A stretch of 64,000 nt of DNA from Tethya wilhelma (GCA_964030475.1 CAXIPT010000009.1:1302000-1365999), one strand, 5' to 3'. Counted from the first letter of the stretch, positions 1 to 11,275 are shown. The notes: a model not told the origin generated them from the letters alone. Program-made: numbers and translations.

Positions 1-1
1 G

Positions 2-151
2 AATCCCGGACCATATGTATTTACTCACCAATATAATAAAGCAGGGACCTATGAGCTGGAACTGGGTTTCTTCAAGACAAACAACCCCTATGGTAGTGGA
101 TACTGGCCAACAGTCACCATCACTGATAAATGCACAGTCACAGTAGAGTGA
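2..151 (+). CDS. 3' end of a secreted PKD-like domain protein (partial)
   Basis: An open frame runs from the window start to a TGA at 149-151, giving 49 residues. It shows the end of a PKD/Ig-like beta-sandwich: a THQYNKAGTYELEL stretch, then FFKTNN, and a final VTITDKCTVTVE. The same layout (DHQYDEAGTYEV, then IFKTHAG, then VTITDTVTVE) ends the complete gene at 62,284-62,970, so the two are paralogues. Only the last exon is present, so any signal peptide or upstream domain lies outside the window. From the paralogue I infer a small secreted protein. The two genes face each other from opposite ends of the window. The paralogy is well supported; the function is unknown. Confidence 0.7.
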   Translation, partial: NPGPYVFTHQYNKAGTYELELGFFKTNNPYGSGYWPTVTITDKCTVTVE

Positions 152-594
152 AGTCATGAAACAAGTACTTGGACTAAATTTGAAATGCCTAGGCCCTTTG
201 TAATAAAAAAATTAATCATTTAGGCACTTAAAATACTGATTAGTGACTCTCTAGGTTTGTATACACTGTCAACATTTTGATTTAGGCTGATTACCAGAAA
301 TCCAACTTCAGCAGTGAAACTAGTAGTCAGATATGTTTTAGTTTGTAGGTAGTAAAACATCCAGGGTAAATGATACATGCATGATCGTCAGCCTAGCTTG
401 CACTTAGTTCTTTACAGGTGATTTTTAGCATGAAACACTAAAAAGAGGGAGTGGCCTGGGTATGAGGCTACATGACCATAGAAAAGGAAGGACCAATAAA
501 CCTGCATTGATTACTGCAGGGTAACAATGAATGAATCGACTACTCCAAGAGAAAAGGACGAATCGGTCCATCAAACTATCAGTATATCATATAC
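152..594. other. Intergenic or intronic sequence with no recognised gene
   Basis: This stretch lies between the PKD-like stop and the last recognised NUP188 exon. I see no further NUP188-like exon on the minus strand and no repeat family shared with the rest of the window. Confidence 0.5.
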
Positions 595-3505
595 CTTGAT
601 GATACAACTTCCTGTGTGTCGTCAATGTCCATAGCCCCGCCCTCTCTCTATTAGGCTCCACCCACTCATAGAGCTGACTCAGCGCTACAGTCTCACAGTA
701 GACTGGCAGCTCAGTGAGATGATGGAAGACATTCTGAGCTGAGAGCTGGTCTCCAGAGAGAGGCACCAACAGACCCACCAGGGAGGACAGGTCCAGAGGA
801 AACCTCATCTCAGCCGATTCAAGCAACTGACCAAATCCTGTTTCTAGTCCCTGTTAGTCATGTGATATTCATGTGACTAGCAGGTGATCAAATTAATACT
901 GGTCGATGTACATACCTCAGTCCAGAATTCCAACCTCAATCGAGGATGGGTCAGCATCTCAGTTGCCAAAGCAACCAGATCCTATAGAGTAAACCCCTAT
1001 TCATTTATCAGATTGATCTATCTCACTAATAACTTACAGCTGGGTTGCCAAGCGACTCTTTACTGAATGATGTAATACACAGAGAGAGAAGGGTGTGGAG
1101 AATACACTTGCAAATGCTAGCCACTGGCTACAAGAAATGAGATTGACAGCAGCAAAGATATTTTACAAATGACTATACCTTGAGTCCTTCAAAGAATGGA
1201 CTCCTCAAAATCTCCAGTAAATACTCAAACACGTCCGCTCTTAACTCCTGTACGGATGCATGGAGGCAAAGATGATCGTTCTAGAATGAAGAACACCAGT
1301 GTTGTAAGACTACCTCAAAGTCAGTGGCCGACTGGGTGATGTGTTTGAATGCCATCCAGGCCAGCAGCACAGGACCATGGTACCTCATGTCACCCCATTT
1401 AGAGAGCACCACGGACAACTCCTGCAACAAGACAATAAGAACCATTAGTACCTGACCATGCCAGTGTTAGAACAACCAGATGGTATGTAGCTAAATAAAA
1501 TATGCCAGGATTGAGCAAAGAGAGAAACTGGCAGGGATTTGAACAAACAATACTAGGGGAGGATTTTTTGTAGCTAGTGCACCTTGAAACTTGATTGGTG
1601 GCTACTGTGCAACAGAGGGTGGGACTCCAATCTAATGAAAGACAAGCAGATTTAAATTATGACATAATGATGATGTAATGCAGTATACTTCTCTGAGCTA
1701 TCTTGATATTGCTCCACCCACTCCAGACACACCCCCTCCACCAGTATCAGGGAACACAAGTGCCTGGAATAATAGTGGATCGGTTATCATCATGGCAACA
1801 CCAATATCAGCTGTTCCACATATACCATATAGCACAAAATTTGGCAGGTTTTAATATTGGCAAATTGGCAGTTTTGGTAAGGATTGACAATATTAAATCT
1901 ACCAAATAGTCATTTTGCATAACACATACGGAATGCATGTATTGCTGCATACGCTACTGCCAAAATAAAATCTGCCAATCATGAAATTTTTGACAACCTG
2001 CCAAGTTTTATTCCCTCCAATACTTTGTGCTATAATGATATCAAATGATCATCAATATTGATAGCTGCCACTCACCCGAGATGGGCCAGCAGTGGCTCTG
2101 CAGCTGGGACAAGGATCATCCGAGGGTGCTGCTTGCAACCAAACCCTGTGCTCTGGAAGAGAGAGGCAGTCTTGAGCAGGTCAGGGGCCATGTGCTTGAA
2201 GTCCTTGTAGTAGAGGAGGGTTATCTCAAGGAGCTCAGTCTGTTCACGCAGGGTTTGGATCAACCAGGCAGCCTCTTCTTGTTGACCCTGTTGTGTTACA
2301 CTGAGTAACACACTTAATATTATTAACGCAAGTGGCATACCTTTACTGCACTGGGCATGTCAGATTCAACACACTCTTTGTATTGCCTCCATACCTACAC
2401 ACATTATAGCCATTAGCATATCAGTCAAGGTCAGACGTTAAGCTGCGTAACAAAACTAACGCTCTTTATCAGTGAAGTCTCATCCTTGTTGATCTCATTA
2501 ATGCAGTCCTCATAGACTCTCTGAGAAAAAACACAAACACAAATGATTTTAATACAGTAAAAATATTTCATAAAAATTTCCTATCAAAATTTAGCGAATA
2601 ATGCCAATCAAAAATAATGTCCAGTAGCAAATCAGCACTCAAAAATGCATCAAATTGAATAGACTACTGCTCTGCTACCAGTATATACTTACCCTGTATC
2701 TGTGCTCCGAGTCCTGCCAGTAACCAAGGAGATGTTTGAGACACTTGAGGAGGCACAGCCTCTCGGAGTAGTAGTGCTGCCTCACCTGGGAGAGAAGAAG
2801 CTGCTGCTCCGTGTCGGAGGAGAGTCTCTGGCCGAGGGAAGAGAGAGAGCCCCTGTAGACACTGCCCAGGAAGGACTGGAACAGCTCCAGAGACTGCAAC
2901 TGGTCCAAGTCCTGTGGATGGCACAAGACAATTGTTTTACATTATATCATTATGATGTAAGAGTGGGGGTATTTCCCTCACCAAGTGTCGGCTAATGTTG
3001 ATGATAAATCTCTTCCATGATTTTGACACGTCATTGGACGATTCAAGCTTCTTCAAAGAGGCCGAGCTAGAATACAAACCACATAATTAATAAAACATAA
3101 GTTAGCATGAACCAAACACGCATGCACCCTTTTACCTTGGCTTCTTGTAATAGGAGAGTCCATTCAACAGTCGCTTGGAGTACAAGTTCACTTCCTGCTT
3201 TATCAGCACCTTAATGATGCACAGTGAAAGGACATAGCTAATAAATAATTTGTGTAAAAATCGTCTAGCTACATGCAAAGATTGTGCATCTAATGGTGTA
3301 CACAGGATTTGTAATAGAAGTATCAAAATGGGTACTATGGTGACTCACAGAGTCTCTGAGAGCTGAGTGACCGATGAGAATCTTCCACAAGTACTGGTTG
3401 GAGCTGTGGGGTAGGGAGTGAGACCATGGTGGTGGGCGTTAAATAGAGTACTAAAATTTGTAGTAATATTTGCAGTAAGTATTGAGAAGCTGACCTTCCT
3501 TCCAT
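595..3505 (-). CDS. NUP188: Nucleoporin NUP188, N-terminal part
   Basis: NUP188 is a large scaffold nucleoporin of the inner ring of the nuclear pore. The first exon (ATG at 3,503-3,505) splices to 3,351-3,404, giving MEGSSNQYLWKILIGHSALR, which matches the start of the family. Further minus-strand exons encode RLLNGLSYYKKPR (about 3,133-3,170), YYSERLCLLKCLKHLLGYWQ (about 2,700-2,926), LREQTELLEITLLYYKDF with GFGCKQ (about 2,080-2,300), GDMRYHGPVLLAWMAFKHI (about 1,311-1,425), VFEYLLEILRSPFFEGLK (about 1,187-1,285), SLGNPADLVALATEMLTH (split, about 1,047-1,071 and 917-982) and FPLDLSSLVGLLVPL (595-824). These follow the vertebrate protein in order over roughly its first 450 residues of about 1,750. 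The last exon ends at a good donor at 595, but no later exon follows in the window. The gene therefore continues to the left, with the PKD-like gene inside an intron, or it is broken. It is divergent from UBE4B. Confidence 0.88.
1828..2035. mobile_element. MITE-like palindromic element, family B (TATAGCACAAAATTTGGC ends), in a NUP188 intron
   Basis: The ends read ATATAGCACAAAATTTGGCA on the left and an inverted form ending in TTTGTGCTATAATG on the right. Inner segments (GGCAGGTTTTA..., CTGCCAATCATGAAA) are also partly complementary, so the roughly 208 bp can fold back on itself. A second copy is at 7,243-7,428 in UBE4B. There is no coding capacity, and it lies between NUP188 exons. Confidence 0.7.
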
Positions 3506-3692
3506 GTGGTCTGTGTACTTTGGTAGTAATGGGTGCCTAGTTATCTCAGAGAAGTTCTAGCAAGCTACTAGCCTTTGAGGCACAGTGCAGTGGCGGGAAA
3601 ATATTTCAAATCAGCTGTCTCTCTAATTAAGCGTGGCAAATTAGAGAAATTTTATAAATTGCTCCATATAAAGCGGTACCGGTGAAGGAGAA
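3506..3692. promoter_or_regulatory. Divergent promoter region of NUP188 and UBE4B
   Basis: The two start codons lie 187 bp apart in opposite directions, so this interval must hold both 5' untranslated regions and start sites. That makes a shared bidirectional promoter likely. No clear TATA box is placed for either gene. The regulatory role is inferred from layout only. Confidence 0.55.
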
Positions 3693-5967
3693 ATGAGTGA
3701 AGAAGCGTCTCCCAGCTCCCAGGAGCTCTCCGTGGACGAGGTAGGGAGGTGGTAATGAATGGTGAATGTGTTAAATACCCTCAAATGGGAAAATATGCCA
3801 ACACTTGAACACAATTAGTGGAAGTAAAGATTAATTTTGTTCAATGTACAGGCATGTACTTGCTTTTGCAGACAATTGGTAGTCTGTGTTCTGTGGTTCA
3901 TCTGAATTTATTAACACTCTCAGTTTGTTTTGCCAATAGCTGTTTACCTGGAATGGTGTTTAGTGGTATAACATTCATTATACCTAACCATGGTTTGATG
4001 GTTTATCTCCATGTGCCTAGATTCGCAGACGCCGTCTTGAGAGGTTGGGGAACCTACCTATGAGGTCACAGACAGACCCCGTCAAAACCACACCCACTGA
4101 CACACCCACCTCATTAAAGAATACTCCCTCGTCCAGTGTACCAGTTATCAGTGTTAACGATGGAGAGAGAGAGAAGGTGAGTTGACCATTACATCATCAT
4201 TATATCAATGCCCCCCTATCTACTGTATGGTCCTTACAGAGTGTGCCCATGGAGGTGGACTCGCCCCGCGCTAGGCCTGACAGAATATCCCCTAAACCAG
4301 AAGCCAAACGCAAGCACCGTGGAGAATCCAAGGTGACCCCAGGACAACTCCTCATTCAAGTCTTTAGAATACCAAATCACGTGAGTCATTATACAAGCTG
4401 GGCATGTGATAGTCATGTGATAGTCATGTGACAATCATGTGTTTCTCAGGAGGAACTAAACCACGTGGATCTGTCGGAGTCCAGTCTGGCCTCGCTAGCT
4501 CAGAGCTGTGACATCATTTCACAACTCCTAATGGAGAACATTAACAAGATCATGTGCTCATCATGTGACAGCACTAGGATAGGAGCACATGACCCAGAAG
4601 AAATGGACAGTGGTGCGCCGCTGTCTTTGGGTGCTAGCCTGGAGAGTCCCCAGCCATCCAGTCTAGGGAGCCTCTCCCAACCCTTGTCTGTGGGAAGTGC
4701 CTCCGGTAGGAATAAAATTTTGAGTTTGAAACTTTTTTTTTTCAATCTACCATCATCTTCTGTCACGGTATATATATTGATTGAAATATGAACATTCAAA
4801 TACAGCTAGTGATTGTGAGTTTATTTAAATTTTGTGTTCCATTCTCAGGGGGTAGTGCTGGTCACACTCCTGTGGGGACCCCCTCTCTGCCCCCTCGATA
4901 CTCCAACCAGCCTGGGAGCAGGGGGGCCATTGCCTACCTCCTGGACTCCTACGAGAGAGCTACCTTAGAGGAACGTCACATCGGTAAACGAGGAGGGGCA
5001 TCCCCTGAACAGAAGCCACTGCTGACAGCTGCAAAGGAGTGTTGTGTCTCTCACACTGCCCTCGTGCTGATGGACTACCTGGACCCTCCCCCCAGCACCA
5101 CACCCCCGGCACAATCCTCGTGAGTTCACTAGCAAGGGAGGGGGGCTCACATGATACATGCTATTACCATGGAGTTAGGTTAATATTAGGTGGACTTTGC
5201 TATTAGCACACATTCACAATTAGGTACTGTATATACATACATGTATTGTATAGCGGGTAAATTTTGCCGAGAATTAAATTTGGCAAATTATTCTTCAAAT
5301 TGCCAAATCAAAAATTGCCAAATAGTTATATACACGTACAAATAATGCAGCGTACAGAATTAATCGCCAAATTTAAATCACCAATGATGCTAAAATGGGA
5401 GTTCGCCAAATTTTAAGCCCACCAAATTTACCCGCTATACAGTATTGTCTTCTTGTAATAACAATGTGTAAGTTCATGCTGGATGATTCACATGGCCAAT
5501 AAGTGGATGTGCTAAAATAACTTGACTCTGTGTAACATATACTGAATTGTTCACGTGTTGGCTCCACCCACAGCCACACCCACTCATCCTCCCTGACTGA
5601 ACACATTTTGAGCAATGCAAACAGACTACGCCCCCTTCCATCTGGTTTCCTTGGCAACCTCGTACTTCACTGTCACGGAGAAACAGATGAAGATGATGAT
5701 GTAGTTAGAAAGGTATGACATCATTATTACATCATGCAATCTATAACTCCTTCCTGGTCATACGCAGGTGTTCCAAAGTGTGGTGGCTGACCTGAGGGAG
5801 AGTGTTGGTCAGCTCTACATCCTTGATGACCACATCATGGACAGCTTCTTTGCTCTAGCTGAGCTCTGTGACCTTCGACCTGATGGCAGCAACACGAGAC
5901 CTATTTGTAAAATGGTACATATTTCATCAATAATGTATGACAATTGCTATTCTTGTTTTTATGTGTT

Positions 5968-6012
<45 letters not shown>

Positions 6013-9000
6013 GCTCACAGCTGACAACAAGTGGTTGCCTGGTGACATGCCTGGTCGTAAGGCGATGTACGAGACTCTTCTTGGTCCATTTCTCTCTCTC
6101 TCTGGTCTGGTGGATGACAACTCAAAGCTCAAGGATCACTACTACCAGGAGCAGTTTGACCAGCGGGCGGCCGACCTCACAGCCTCCACAATACAGCAGA
6201 GACTGAGCATCTCCAGAGTGAGTTATGGTTAGCCTCGTACTCAGGCCTACCTCATGTGGTTTGCTATCACAACTTTAAGAAATAAATGTGGAAGTACAAG
6301 GCCTGGGAACGAGGCAAAGTTGTGGTGAGGTTGAGTTGTGTTGGAAATTGTTGCTGCTTGTTATCTGTTTCAGAACGAGATGTTCAAGGTGGTCCACTGT
6401 TGTCTGCGAGGCTCTGACACTAGAGCAGCTGCTCTTGACTTCCTTCATCAGATGCTGGCTATCAATGTCAAGAAGAGCAGGATTCATGTGAGTGGAATAA
6501 ATGGGTGTGAATCAGTTGCGTTAGTTTCATTAGCATTGATATTTCTGATGCAGGTTGATCCTAGAATATTTGCATCTGATGCGATGATGGGTAATCTGCT
6601 CTCAGTTTTTCTCAACTTGTGTGTTAAAATTAAATTAACATCGGTAAGTAAACATACACCTAACACATCTGACACATTTTTGATCTTAACACTACTAACA
6701 CAGGTTGATCCTCTGTATCTTTTCAATCCCAACTCTCGTCTGTCCATTGAAAATGACACTCGACTTCATTTCTCCTCAAAAGACTGTGAAGAAAAACAAA
6801 AAAAGCTAAACGAACAGGGGCAGTTTGCTAATCCCCCTAAATTTCCAACTGAATGTTTCTTCCTGACTGCTCTCTGTGCTCATGTGACATGGACGTCCTT
6901 TAACAGACGATACAGATCATCAGTCTCGGACATCAAGTACTTCAAGAGCGCAGTGGCTGACCTGGAGGCTGCTGGTAAACCAGAGGCTGTGAGTGAGATC
7001 ATGTGACTTTGTTTAGCAACCATGTGACTTTATAAAGTGATCATGTGACTTGTATCTAATTATAGGTGGTGAAGAAATATCGTGATCGCTATGTGCAGTG
7101 TCAGAAGCGCTACTACAACACTCTAGGTGTGATTCTGGAGCCTGAACTGATCCAACAAACCATGAGGTTTTACTGCTCCCTGTCAGAATGGATCTGCATG
7201 CTAGTTGCAGGGAGTCATGGGTAAGGAATTGACCAAATTATTGTATAGCACAAAATATTGGCTGAAGAAAATTCGGCAGATTGTCAAAAATTTCGTGATT
7301 GGTGGATATTATTTCCATGCAGCAATATGTGCATTCTGTGCAAAAATGACTGTTTCGCGGATTTAATATTCACAGTCCTTACCAAATCCGCCAATATTTA
7401 AATCCACCAAATTTTTGTGCTATATATACAAGTAGTCTGTTTTTGAAGTTCCCCTCTTCCACCCTTACACACACAGCCTCTCCCTTCCACTGCCTGATGA
7501 GATTCCCTTCCAATTTGCTGCTCTCCCTGAGTTCATCATTGATTCAATTACAGACTTTATCATTTTCTGCTCTCGGTAAGCACAGTGCACTAACACTCCC
7601 ATAAATGACATCATAATGACATAATCTCGTGCCAGATTGAGTCCTCGCACTCTGGACGACCCTGGGTTTGTCCACGTGGTGACGTTGCTCCTCGTTCTCG
7701 TCTGTTCCCCTCGCTACGTCAAGAACCCCTACGTCCTCACCAAGGTGGTGGAGGTCCTCTTCATCATGACCCCCGGCATCCAGTCCCGGGAGCACCACAT
7801 GATGGACATGTGGCTCTCCAACTCCCTCGCCACCGCACACCTCGCCAGGAGCTTGATGAAGATGTACATCAGTGAGTCTAACTATCATAGTTGGAGGGGG
7901 AGGACCAAAATTTTCAACAACCTACCGTGTAACGGGTAAATTTGGCGAATTGGCGAGTTATATTCTGCAAATTGCCAACCAGTTTTATATGCATGCACTT
8001 GCATATAAACAATGCAATGTGCAGAATTAAATCATCAAATTTAAAATCAACAATCATGCTAAAATGCGAATTTATACCAAATTTTAAGCCCGCCAAATTT
8101 ACCCGCTATACAGTAGCAACCTGAATTGTTGAGTAGATAAACAAAGTTATATTCAATTTTTATACAAATCTTCTCATAAAGTTTCACAGTATGATATAAT
8201 GTCCTTTACTGCCCAGGCTGTGAGGCAATGGGTGGTTCCAATGAGTTCTACGACAAGTTCAGTGTCCGCTACCACCTGTCTGTGATCATGAGTCAGCTGT
8301 GGGGTCACCCAGGTCACCATCAGGCCATCCTGGGGGAGAGCAGGGACTCACGAGACAATTCGGACTTTATAAGATTTGTCAACATGCTCATCAACGACAC
8401 AACGTTCCTTCTGGATGAGTCGCTAGACGCCCTTAAGGCAATTCACGACACCCAGGAAGCAATGAGGGACCGCTCTACGTGGGAGAGCCAACCCCCTGTA
8501 GGTTCTATATATATATATAGAACAAGTCTATTTATAGCCAATATACAATGATGTAACCTGTAGCACACACGTAAGTACTTGTATATTATCAATTGATAGT
8601 TGGAAAACACATTAAGGGAACTGTGTCACTACAAGCGCTGTTTTGTTACCAAAAGTAAAATGCATGACGTTTTGTGACTTTTTTGTTGAAAAACACGCAA
8701 TACACGTACGTACCCAGAGCCAGTATTTAGTAATGTTCAAAGCAGCGCTTATATAGTGATGACACAGTTCCTTTCAATTCTTGTATATCAATTGATAGTT
8801 GGAAACACATTTAAAGAGATGGAAAGAAGTAAGTGCATGTTCTCTGTCTCTCCCCACAGGAGATGCGCCAGTCTCGGCTCCACCAGCTCTCGGAGGATGA
8901 GAGGCAGTGCAGGTCATACCTCACCCTGGCCACAGAGACGGTGGCTACCTTCCACTACCTCACCAGGGAGATCAAGGAGCCCTTCCTACGACCAGAGATG

Positions 9001-10018
9001 GCCACCAGAGTTGCCTCGATGCTCAATTTCAACCTGCAGCAGCTGTGTGGACCAAAGTGCAGAGATCTTAAAGTATGATGTCATAATTATTTAATTTCTA
9101 TAAATGATGTCATAATGATGTAATACTATGATAGGTAAGGGACCCAGTGAAGTATGGGTTTGACCCCAAGGCACTGTTGGACAAGCTGACAGATATCTAT
9201 CTTCATCTGAAGGGGGATGTGCTGGCCAGAGCTGTGGCCACGGATGAACGCTCATATCGCAAGGAGCTCTTTGACACTTGCAAGAGACTGCTCTACAAGA
9301 ATGGCATCAAAACACAGGTGGGTGTGGTCAGGGGTGTGGTCTGGTTCCTGGTTACTATGGCAGTGTGTTGTGTTGGCAGGAGAGTGTGTCTCAGTTCGAG
9401 GAGTTTGCCAGTCATGTTGCGAGTGAGGCCGTGGCATCGATGAAGGAGGACATCTCCTATGGGGATATACCGGAAGAGTTCAAAGGTAAGATTACTAGCT
9501 ATTATTATTGTTACCTAGTGTATCTCACTAGTTTGGGAATTTTTGCTGAAATTTGCTGAGAACATTGATACTTGTTTCAGTATTACTGAATAGCAGGTAA
9601 ATTTGGCAAGAATTTAATTTAACGAATTGGTTAAAATATCGCTAGACAGTTCTATACGCATGCGCAGGCATATAAACAATGCAGCATGCAGAAGTAAATT
9701 GCCAAATTATACTAAAATGCAAATTTGCCAAATTTCAATGCAAAAAATAAAAGTTGATTAGTACCAGTTCTCAATCTCGTAATTCTTGTGTTTCTTAATT
9801 GTCCATCCCCTGCAGACCCCCTGATGGACACCCTGATGTCTGACCCTGTCCGTCTCCCCAGTGGCACGGTCATGGAGCGCTCCGTGATAGTCCGCCATCT
9901 TCTTAACACCAACCAGGACCCCTTCAACCGTCAGGAGCTCACTGTGGACATGCTGGTGCCTGACGTGGAGCTGAAGACCAAGATAGAAGAATGGAAGAGG
10001 AACAAACAGCCTCTCTAG
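3693..10018 (+). CDS. UBE4B: Ubiquitin conjugation factor E4 B (U-box E3/E4 ligase)
   Basis: UBE4B/Ufd2 extends ubiquitin chains with Cdc48/p97 in protein quality control. I place 19 exons: 3693-3740, 4021-4176, 4240-4380, 4450-4705, 4849-5119, 5574-5712, 5768-5914, 6014-6217, 6374-6487, 6554-6643, 6704-6988, 7066-7220, 7477-7575, 7636-7871, 8217-8497, 8860-9072, 9135-9317, 9380-9485, 9816-10018. The start fits the family: SVDE runs across the first intron into IRRRRLERL, like the human ADEIRRRRLARL. The Ufd2 core is clear in [33 protein letters not shown] and [18 protein letters not shown]. The last exon is a complete U-box starting [20 protein letters not shown], with DPFNRQELT. The N-terminal low-complexity region is shorter than in vertebrates. 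The gene appears intact. Its introns hold several small foldback elements (separate entries). Confidence 0.96.
5252..5447. mobile_element. MITE-like element, family A (TATAGCGGGTAAATTT ends), UBE4B intron 5
   Basis: It starts TATAGCGGGTAAATTTTGCC and ends with the inverted form CCAAATTTACCCGCTATACA. Short GCCAAAT/ATTTGGC motifs repeat inward on both sides, so most of the 195 bp is a foldback. There is no coding sequence. Confidence 0.8.
6229..6318. mobile_element. Short foldback with TAGCCTCG ends, UBE4B intron 8
   Basis: TAGCCTCGTACTCAGGCCT at the left faces AGGCCTGGGAACGAGGC at the right, about 90 bp apart. These ends resemble the terminal inverted repeats of the 569 bp element at 21,407-21,975, so this looks like a much shortened relative. 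Confidence 0.6.
7243..7428. mobile_element. MITE-like element, family B, UBE4B intron 12
   Basis: It begins TATAGCACAAAATATTGGC and ends CCACCAAATTTTTGTGCTATA in inverted orientation. It shares these ends and the middle AATTTCGTGATTGG motif with the copy at 1,828-2,035. Confidence 0.75.
7926..8113. mobile_element. MITE-like element, family A, UBE4B intron 14
   Basis: It begins GTAACGGGTAAATTTGGCGA and ends GCCAAATTTACCCGCTATAC. The inner segments match the copy at 5,252-5,447, including the ATCATGCTAAAATG stretch. Confidence 0.8.
8575..8815. mobile_element. Inverted-repeat element flanked by roughly 30 bp direct repeats, UBE4B intron 15
   Basis: GGAACTGTGTCACTACAAGC (about 8,620) faces an inverted partner ending GATGACACAGTTCC (about 8,771), enclosing about 155 bp. 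Outside these ends the sequence CAATTGATAGTTGGAAA(A)CACATT occurs on both sides (about 8,591 and 8,789). The direct repeats are too long for a normal target duplication. They may be outer parts of the element or a separate duplication. Confidence 0.5.
9590..9735. mobile_element. Degenerate MITE-like element, family A, UBE4B intron 18
   Basis: It begins AGCAGGTAAATTTGGCAAG and ends near GCAAATTTGCCAAATTTCAA, without the full CCCGCTATA terminus. It has the family's inner motifs and looks decayed or truncated at its right end. Confidence 0.6.
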
Positions 10019-10682
10019 TTCCACTTGTCATGCATGTACATATGGCTGCATGTCTAGCTGGATAGGGAAATTCAATGATCAGTTCTAATAATAGCTTATC
10101 GTCTATGTCTCTATGCAGGATTTGTGCGCATGCGCAGTAAAGCGGGCTTGCTATGCGGCGGATGGGCGGAGAGGGGGGAGGAGAAATAGGAGGAGAGGCC
10201 CGCGCGAAACTAGCGCTCCCATTGGTCGGAAATACTCATTACGACATTCCATGGTTTTAATTAGGCTAGGCACTTACCCAAAGAGGGAATCCTTGTTCAT
10301 TTGAGACGTTCGGCGCACAGACTTGTTTGAAAATCTCTGCCAGGAGCTCTCCAGAATATCCCCCTTCCAGACAACAACCAAATCTCCCCTTCTTTGCCAC
10401 TGGGAAGAGTTGGCAGCCGATCAGAGCGTGTGATTTGAGCCGTGCCAGGTTTGTTCGCTAACTGTAAGAACTGGGAACACGTTTTATGGGCGATCTCCTG
10501 GAAGATCGGACTGGGCTTGTAGATTCTTGTGTGCTGCAGATGTTATGTGAGTGTGTGTGTGATAAACTGTAATTTCACAAAGTGTCTTTTATTTATTCTC
10601 TGCAGACTGTCTAAGATCTTGTCCCATCTGAAGTAGCTAAAGGAGATCTGCCATTTTGTTTTCAAAGAAAATAGAGAGAGAG
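10019..10682 (+). promoter_or_regulatory. Promoter and 5' UTR region of the gene starting at 10,683
   Basis: A perfect NRF-1-type palindrome TGCGCATGCGCA is at 10,125-10,136. A GC-rich stretch and an inverted CCAAT box (CCATTGGTCGG, about 10,216) follow. A GTGAGT donor near 10,547 and a TCTCTGCAG acceptor near 10,605 suggest a short intron in the 5' UTR just before the ATG at 10,683. Promoter activity is inferred. Confidence 0.55.
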
Positions 10683-10770
10683 ATGCCGAGAAGATATCTT
10701 AGTGTTCGTGATCCTTGTGTCAACTACGAGAGGCTGGAGTTGGCTCTGGAGCAGGACATTGAAGGACCCA
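10683..10770 (+). CDS. First coding exon of an unidentified gene (cut by an assembly gap)
   Basis: The ATG at 10,683 opens 29 codons starting MPRRYLSVRDPCVNYERLEL and ends at a clean CCCA|GTAAGT donor. Upstream is a convincing promoter with a possible UTR intron. I do not recognise the family. No matching downstream exon is seen before the gap at 11,019 or after it, where the next coding signal (CENP-S) is on the other strand. The rest of the gene is probably missing from the assembly here. That it is a real start exon rests on promoter motifs and splice sites, not on homology. Confidence 0.5.
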
Positions 10771-10961
10771 GTAAGTCGTGTGTGTATGTGTGTGTGTGTG
10801 GGTTCAGCCATATTGTGTGCTGGTGTCTGTAATCAGGAGCCTAATCAACATTCTTGGGTGTAGTATGTAATTAATTAGAGGTTGAGGTCTCGTTAGCAAC
10901 TCTGATTGCATTCTTTTGAGTCAATTTGAGCAGGTTATCCTACACCCAGGTGGTCATCAGT

Positions 10962-11018
<57 letters not shown>

Positions 11019-11019
11019 N
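11019..11019. other. Assembly gap (single N) inside a CT microsatellite
   Basis: The N interrupts a CT run at about 10,967-11,030. A first exon on the left and an isolated CENP-S exon on the right both lose their partners here, so sequence is probably missing. Confidence 0.8.
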
Positions 11020-11033
11020 TCCTTCTCTCTCTG

Positions 11034-11137
11034 CCTTCAGCTTGTCAGCATGATCAGCGATGAACTCGGCTAGAGAGGGACTTCTTCTGGAGCATAACTT
11101 CACATCTTCCATTGACACTGTTGTCCTCTTGGCATGC
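11034..11137 (-). CDS. CENPS: Centromere protein S / MHF1, histone-fold exon (partial)
   Basis: CENP-S (MHF1) pairs with CENP-X as a histone-fold dimer at the kinetochore and in the Fanconi anaemia FANCM complex. On the minus strand, a TTGTAG acceptor at 11,138 precedes an exon reading HAKRTTVSMEDVKLCSRRS and then PSLAEFIADHADKL. This closely follows the vertebrate segment RHAKRTTINTEDVKLLARRS, which covers the end of the histone-fold alpha-2, loop 2 and alpha-3. Only this exon is found. N-terminal exons should lie at higher coordinates but I could not identify them, and a 1 kb transposon follows immediately. The C-terminal side runs into the CT repeat and the gap. The family call rests on one short but strong match. 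Confidence 0.75.
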
Positions 11138-11164
11138 CTACAAGAGAGAGAGAAATGAGACTAG

Positions 11165-11262
11165 AAATAGGGCTAGGGGTTAGGGGCTAGGAAATTTCAT
11201 ATTTTTCCAAATCTAAGGCTACGGCTAAGACTAGTAGGGCTAGGGCTAGGGCTAGGGGTTAG
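11165..11262. repeat. Short degenerate GGGCTA/GGGTTAG repeat
   Basis: Several GGGCTAGGG and GGGTTAGGGGCTAG units cluster left of the TIR element, and a few more occur just right of it at about 12,330-12,350. The units are imperfect and few. Confidence 0.6.
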
Positions 11263-11275
11263 AGGCTATATATAT

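Noticed and set aside
1510..1560. Possible tRNA T-arm (GGGATTTGAACAAAC read in reverse)
   Set aside because: The flanking bases do not form the five-pair stem and no acceptor or anticodon arm is present.
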